A DNA stretch of 64,000 nt from a virus, in IMG/VR virus record IMGVR_UViG_3300036985_003303, positions 53,347 to 117,346 of that record. One strand, written 5' to 3'. The position numbers and the translations under genes were made by a program. Positions 60,399-64,000 of this stretch are shown in pieces. Each line of letters starts with the position of its first letter. Within the stretch, counting starts at the first letter, position 1. Below the pieces are notes generated by a model. The model saw only the letters and a program-made list of their open reading frames with translations, had not been told where the DNA came from and ran no database searches.

Positions 60399-62186
60399 CT
60401 AAACCATTTTTAGGTATTTGTTTTGTGTCACTTCTACTTTGCATTTTGCTCTTGTTATTGCGGTGTAAAACCATTTTGCTGAATCCCATACAGGCATTAG
60501 CCAGCTTGCATCAATGTAAACATTGTCCCATTCTTGCCCTTGAGCTTTGTGACAAGAGATTGCATACCCATAAGTAGCAATGATCACATCTTTGTTAAAG
60601 AAGTATCTGGTGGGACCATTGCGTGGAGTAAATTGAGTGACAAGAATTTTGTAAACATGATCTGGTACAACTGTAGTTCCATTCTTAATAGATTGAATAA
60701 TCTGTTGACCATGGAGGGAGGCTTCGGTTAAATTGGGAATTAACAGCGTCATGTGGAATGCATGTCTGTACAATAGAGCTGTGAATGATTTTACATCTCC
60801 ATCTTTTCTTCCTTCAATGCAAACTTCAAACTCAGAAACTAACTGTGCGTTGTTGATTGTGTAAATCTCACCATTGGAATAAGGCCCGGAATTGGATACA
60901 GACACAAGGATGTCATTGTTTTGAGCATACTTGTCAATTTCTCTGTCCCTGAACTTATATGCGCGGATTTTTTCATTGTAAACTACGCGTCTTTCATTAG
61001 TAGAAGTCAGTACTACATAGTTTCCATCACTGCTAATGTCTTTAGCAAGAGCTTTGCTGAACTTCTTAACGCTGGTCAAATCGGAATCTTCCGGTTGTTG
61101 GAAGCGTGGCTTCTTGTTAATTCGCATTTCTGTGGCGATTTTAAGCAATGAGCCGTCATATCTTTTGACTTCGGTAAGTTCATACCGGTTATGGTCAAAG
61201 AAGCTCTCAGGGTAACTTTTTTCCCAGTTGAAGATAAATGGGTTTTCTCCTACAGGTTCTAGTTGGAAACTATCTCCCATGAAGATCATTTTACATTTTT
61301 TCTCCGTGGCGTGTTTGATGAGAACTTCAAGTACATACTTGTCAATCATTGAGCATTCATCTACAATGTAAATGCCACGCACTCTAAGTGTTTTATCTAC
61401 AAAGAATGTATTCTTCTTGTCGCCAGCGGCAAATAAAGCAGAATGAATAGTTGAGTAGTCCAACATGGAGTTATCAATCTTTTCCTTTAATCGGTTTACT
61501 GCGGCATTGGTTGGTGCAAGTAGTGTTGCTTTGCATGCGTTGGCTATGTTTTCTGCAATGGTAGTTTTACCACAACCTGAATAACCTGCAAGCAAAAAGA
61601 AGTTGTCATCAGATTGCAAAAACTTGAACACTTTGTTGAGTGCTTGTTTCTGTCCGTCTGTGAAATCTATTGCCACTTTTCTGGCATTGAATAAGTCACT
61701 TATTGTCATGTTTATTTTGTTTAAATAGTTTTTGTAAGCTTCAGCTGCATCAATTTCATTTTTGTATATACCTAAGTATATTAATTTTCCATTGTGGTTG
61801 ATTTTTGATTCATAAGAACTTAATTTTTTATTATAGGATACACCAATGTACTTAGAAGAACCGTATATTTCTTTGGTGGTATTTTCTCTAGTTGTAAGTA
61901 GTTGAAGATTGCAGACTCTATTGTCTGTTTTAATGTTATTTATGTGATCTACTACAATTGAAAATTTACTTGGAGTGTGTTCTAAAAATGCCATTGCAAC
62001 AAGTTGATGTACTTTTAGAGTGATCTTCTTTTTATTTAAAGAAAGACTCACTTTGTAATACCCGCTTTTATGAAGGCTTGGTTTAAACAAGGTTACTTTA
62101 TTAAACCAATTTGAGCGAATGTTTCCTAGCGTGGATGCTTCATATTTTTCAAATTGAGGTATGACTTTCCATATTTCTTCTTCCAT
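60399..62186 (-). CDS. Dda/RecD-like SF1 helicase with in-frame N-terminal HNH-AP2 homing endonuclease
   Basis: A 595-residue fusion. Residues 2-158 are a homing endonuclease: NUMOD4-like EIWKVIPQFEKYEASTLGNI, an HNH core (H60, D80-H81, N89, N93, E101-N102) and an AP2-type segment (SSKYIGVSYNKK to EAYKNYLNKI). Residues 160-595 are a complete SF1B helicase: Walker A G201-YSGCGK-T208, STIHSA, motif II D276-ECSM, GDSFQLEPVGE (304-314), HKAQGQEWDNVYID and YTAITRAK. M160 (ATG at 61709), in the A-rich context AAACAAAATAAACATG, looks like the original helicase start, so the nuclease gene appears joined upstream. The start at 62186 fits the usual nuclease beginning (MEEEIW); ATG 62231 or GTG 62240 would extend it by 15 or 18 residues. 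The helicase should act in replication or recombination; whether one fused or two separate products are made is unknown. Confidence 0.85.
   Translation of the reverse strand: MEEEIWKVIPQFEKYEASTLGNIRSNWFNKVTLFKPSLHKSGYYKVSLSLNKKKITLKVHQLVAMAFLEHTPSKFSIVVDHINNIKTDNRVCNLQLLTTRENTTKEIYGSSKYIGVSYNKKLSSYESKINHNGKLIYLGIYKNEIDAAEAYKNYLNKINMTISDLFNARKVAIDFTDGQKQALNKVFKFLQSDDNFFLLAGYSGCGKTTIAENIANACKATLLAPTNAAVNRLKEKIDNSMLDYSTIHSALFAAGDKKNTFFVDKTLRVRGIYIVDECSMIDKYVLEVLIKHATEKKCKMIFMGDSFQLEPVGENPFIFNWEKSYPESFFDHNRYELTEVKRYDGSLLKIATEMRINKKPRFQQPEDSDLTSVKKFSKALAKDISSDGNYVVLTSTNERRVVYNEKIRAYKFRDREIDKYAQNNDILVSVSNSGPYSNGEIYTINNAQLVSEFEVCIEGRKDGDVKSFTALLYRHAFHMTLLIPNLTEASLHGQQIIQSIKNGTTVVPDHVYKILVTQFTPRNGPTRYFFNKDVIIATYGYAISCHKAQGQEWDNVYIDASWLMPVWDSAKWFYTAITRAKCKVEVTQNKYLKMV
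61710..62186 (-). mobile_element. HNH-AP2 homing endonuclease domain joined to the helicase gene
   Basis: This segment encodes residues 1-159 of the fusion described above: NUMOD4-like, HNH and AP2-type parts, the standard make-up of a free-standing phage homing endonuclease. No intron boundary or intein splice residue is visible, and the helicase motifs downstream are uninterrupted. It is best described as a homing gene inserted at the helicase start codon and read in frame with it. Confidence 0.75.
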
Positions 62187-62257
62187 GGGCTTTGTGATTA
62201 GTAGGTGATGATAGTAACCACACTTTCGCATGGCTACCACATCTACCTTTGGGATTA

Positions 62258-64000
62258 TTACTTGTCAACTACAAAGAACTCTTTGGAGTCTAATTCAAAT
62301 ACAACATAGTCTACATCTTCTATGGTGTTAACTACGGTGCGTTTGTTTTTGTACTTGTCTTCTAAGATTTCAGCTACTGCTTCACGCATGCTGTCTGGAA
62401 TAAGACTCGGAGCTAAATCCACTTTTTGATTAGCATTTTCATCTGTGAACCATGGTATTTCATCTACTGGTTCATCATACTCTTCCATCATATCAAATAG
62501 GTGATCATGGCTTTCATCTGTAGCACCAATCAATCCATCATCAGGATTACCTTTCTCCACAATACCATGCTCCTCTTTGACCATTTCAATTTGCTCTTCA
62601 GACATTGGAATTACGTCATCAAACTCTGGAACACCTGCAGCTTGCAATAATTGAACATCACCTTCTTCAATGTATTCAACTAATTCTTCCAACTCTACAA
62701 GTTCTCCATAGCTTATTGATTCATTGTCTAATTCAGTCCTGATTTCTTCCAATCTTTCTTTCTTAGAATTAACATCATCAAACAAGGATGGTTCTTCTGG
62801 TCTGAATAATGTTTTTTCTTTTACCTGGTTCTGCGCTTGAATAAGATTTTCTACTGATTCCATTTCATCTTTTTCAGATTCTACTGAATGACCTACACAT
62901 GGAGTAATTGTACCTTCAGCTTCAAGTTGATTCCAATCTTCATCTTCTTCAGCATCTAGATCTACTGATGGTATTGAAACCTCTATGTCATTATCTACAC
63001 CATATAACTGATGAGCAAGTTCATCTTCAGTTAATACATCTTCCTTAGCTTCATTAGTGTCTAGAATGATTTCCTCAGACTGGTGCACATCTATATCAAA
63101 ATCAGACCCATTTTGCACCACTTGATTATCAGGTAGTTCTGCTTCTATATCTGCTTTAATAGCATCCCTTTCAATTGCTAATTCAGATAACTCTGCAATC
63201 TGATCAAGTATACTTATCTGATTAGGATCAACAAACTCTGACTCAGTTACAATTGGTGTTGCAACATATAATGGAGCTGGTGTACTAGTAGGAGCAAACT
63301 TATTTACTTCAGAAATAAACATGTGTAGTATCCTCTGGTCTTCCATCCAAGTTTTTGGATGTGAATGTTGCAATGCTGTAGTTACATAGTTATAAAAAGC
63401 CCATAAGCTATCTGCATTAGAAAATACATGCACTGGTCTTTTCATCTGGTCTCTGATCATACTAGCTTGTTCTGTAGTAAGAATCTGATACTCTGCAAAT
63501 AAGATCCCAAGCATCTGAGCTTGTTTCCTCTTATTCATAGTAATTAACTCCATACTAGCTTTATCAGAACACAACTGATTATAATACATGTGAGCATTAG
63601 CTACTTGTTCATCAATTGTATCTTGTGTCTCCGTGTCTGCAGTTCCTGTATGCTTTCTAGACCAGCTTCCCATATCACCGCAAACCATTACAGTTCCAGT
63701 TTTATTTACATAGGCACCAACACCACACTTAAATCTTACTTGTTTGTTATAACTGTTTGTCCAAGCAAACATCATGGATAATTCAGGGTCTGAATTATAA
63801 TTTAATTTATAAATACCTTGAGCAATCTGACCATCTGCAGTAGCTCTGTATTCTTCTTCTACAATAGTAAACCCAGCATTAGTTAGTGCAAGGGTTGACA
63901 TATCAATAACTGACTCATGGGAGATAACTGTATAAGTTTCTCCATGAGCTGGAAGAGCTACACTTATTAAATGTGCTTTTCCATACTCTTGAATTTTCTT
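62258..64000 (-). CDS. DUF932-like phage protein with acidic C-terminal region (5' end outside window)
   Basis: The frame is open to the right edge, giving the last 580 residues; the ATG at 63901 is internal, because the 33 codons before it (HLISVALPAHGETYTVISHE) continue the same pattern. Residues 1-235 resemble DUF932-type phage/plasmid proteins: LTNAGFTIVEEEYRA, FAWTNSYNKQVRFKCGVGAY, MVCGDMGSWSRKHTG, then a helical part with NADSLWAFYNYVTTALQ and HPKTWMEDQ. Residues about 250-520 are strongly acidic and probably extended (AEEDEDWNQLEAE, LVELEELVEYIEEGD). The last 60 residues are more folded (MREAVAEILEDKYKNK, VDYVVFELDSKEFFVV). Proteins of this kind are conserved in crAss-like early regions (from memory); function is not established. 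The stop is 17 bases before the helicase frame. Confidence 0.7.
   Translation of the reverse strand, partial: KKIQEYGKAHLISVALPAHGETYTVISHESVIDMSTLALTNAGFTIVEEEYRATADGQIAQGIYKLNYNSDPELSMMFAWTNSYNKQVRFKCGVGAYVNKTGTVMVCGDMGSWSRKHTGTADTETQDTIDEQVANAHMYYNQLCSDKASMELITMNKRKQAQMLGILFAEYQILTTEQASMIRDQMKRPVHVFSNADSLWAFYNYVTTALQHSHPKTWMEDQRILHMFISEVNKFAPTSTPAPLYVATPIVTESEFVDPNQISILDQIAELSELAIERDAIKADIEAELPDNQVVQNGSDFDIDVHQSEEIILDTNEAKEDVLTEDELAHQLYGVDNDIEVSIPSVDLDAEEDEDWNQLEAEGTITPCVGHSVESEKDEMESVENLIQAQNQVKEKTLFRPEEPSLFDDVNSKKERLEEIRTELDNESISYGELVELEELVEYIEEGDVQLLQAAGVPEFDDVIPMSEEQIEMVKEEHGIVEKGNPDDGLIGATDESHDHLFDMMEEYDEPVDEIPWFTDENANQKVDLAPSLIPDSMREAVAEILEDKYKNKRTVVNTIEDVDYVVFELDSKEFFVVDK

Noticed and set aside
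60399-62240. Intein or intron as the reason for the HNH domain in the helicase gene
   Set aside because: The nuclease precedes the helicase start rather than interrupting it; no splice-junction residues or intron-like structure are visible and the helicase motifs are complete.
63590-63901. ATG 63901 as the true start of the DUF932-like gene
   Set aside because: The same frame stays open to the window edge with a protein-like sequence (HGETYTVISHE), so the gene is truncated, not starting here.
56542-64000. tRNA genes in the early arm
   Set aside because: I looked for cloverleaf-like GGTTCRA segments and found no convincing one by eye; nearly all bases are accounted for by coding sequence. 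A tRNA scan would settle it.

Overview
The window is the late (virion) module and the start of the oppositely oriented early module of a large, AT-rich, crAss-like (Crassvirales-type) double-stranded DNA phage. The host is probably a member of the Bacteroidota. The assignment rests on four things seen in the sequence: a 4054-residue protein carrying the DFDID catalytic signature of crAss-like and phi14:2-type virion RNA polymerases; the gene order capsid - fibres - ring proteins - very large tail (muzzle) protein - internal cargo proteins - giant polymerase genes; A-rich start contexts with almost no Shine-Dalgarno sequences; and a clean strand switch between a structural arm and a replication or early arm. 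TAA, TAG and TGA are all used as stops and every large gene is intact in the standard bacterial code, so no stop-codon reassignment is needed.

Layout, plus strand. 1-814: the end of an unidentified gene, then a Dps/ferritin-like protein. 814-2461: the probable major capsid gene, which forms its own unit with a strong intrinsic terminator. 2474-11266: ten cysteine-rich structural genes, namely a small cysteine-rich peptide, a protein with a duplicated domain, a fibre-type protein with a coiled coil, a tandem paralogue pair, three collagen-like (Gly-X-Y) fibre proteins, and a von Willebrand A-type protein. A second intrinsic terminator closes this block at 11310-11340. 11379-18427: two ring-type proteins, a tail-tube-like protein and the 1635-residue muzzle/tail stabilisation protein. 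18490-28633: four candidate internal (cargo) proteins, some with repeated (Y/F)GG motifs. 28643-56549: three near-contiguous giant genes encoding 3237, 4054 and 2008 residues. These make the virion RNA polymerase complex; each also carries a related zincin-like segment, one of them degenerate.

Layout, minus strand. From 56542 to the right edge is a dense run of mostly small early genes whose ends often touch or overlap. It includes a MazG-type nucleotide pyrophosphohydrolase, a DUF3307 membrane protein, three tiny membrane proteins, a zinc-ribbon protein, a Dda/RecD-like SF1 helicase with an HNH-AP2 homing endonuclease fused in frame to its N-terminus, and the C-terminal 580 residues of a DUF932-like protein that runs off the window. 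The two arms converge and overlap by 8 bases at 56542-56549.

How the genes work together (inference). The plus arm builds a podovirus-like particle with a fibre-decorated, cysteine-rich capsid that packages a virion RNA polymerase, to be injected and transcribe the early genes. The minus arm supplies early replication and nucleotide-pool functions. There is no gene-free stretch longer than about 115 bases. I saw no CRISPR array, integrase or insertion sequence, and I could not confirm any tRNA by eye.
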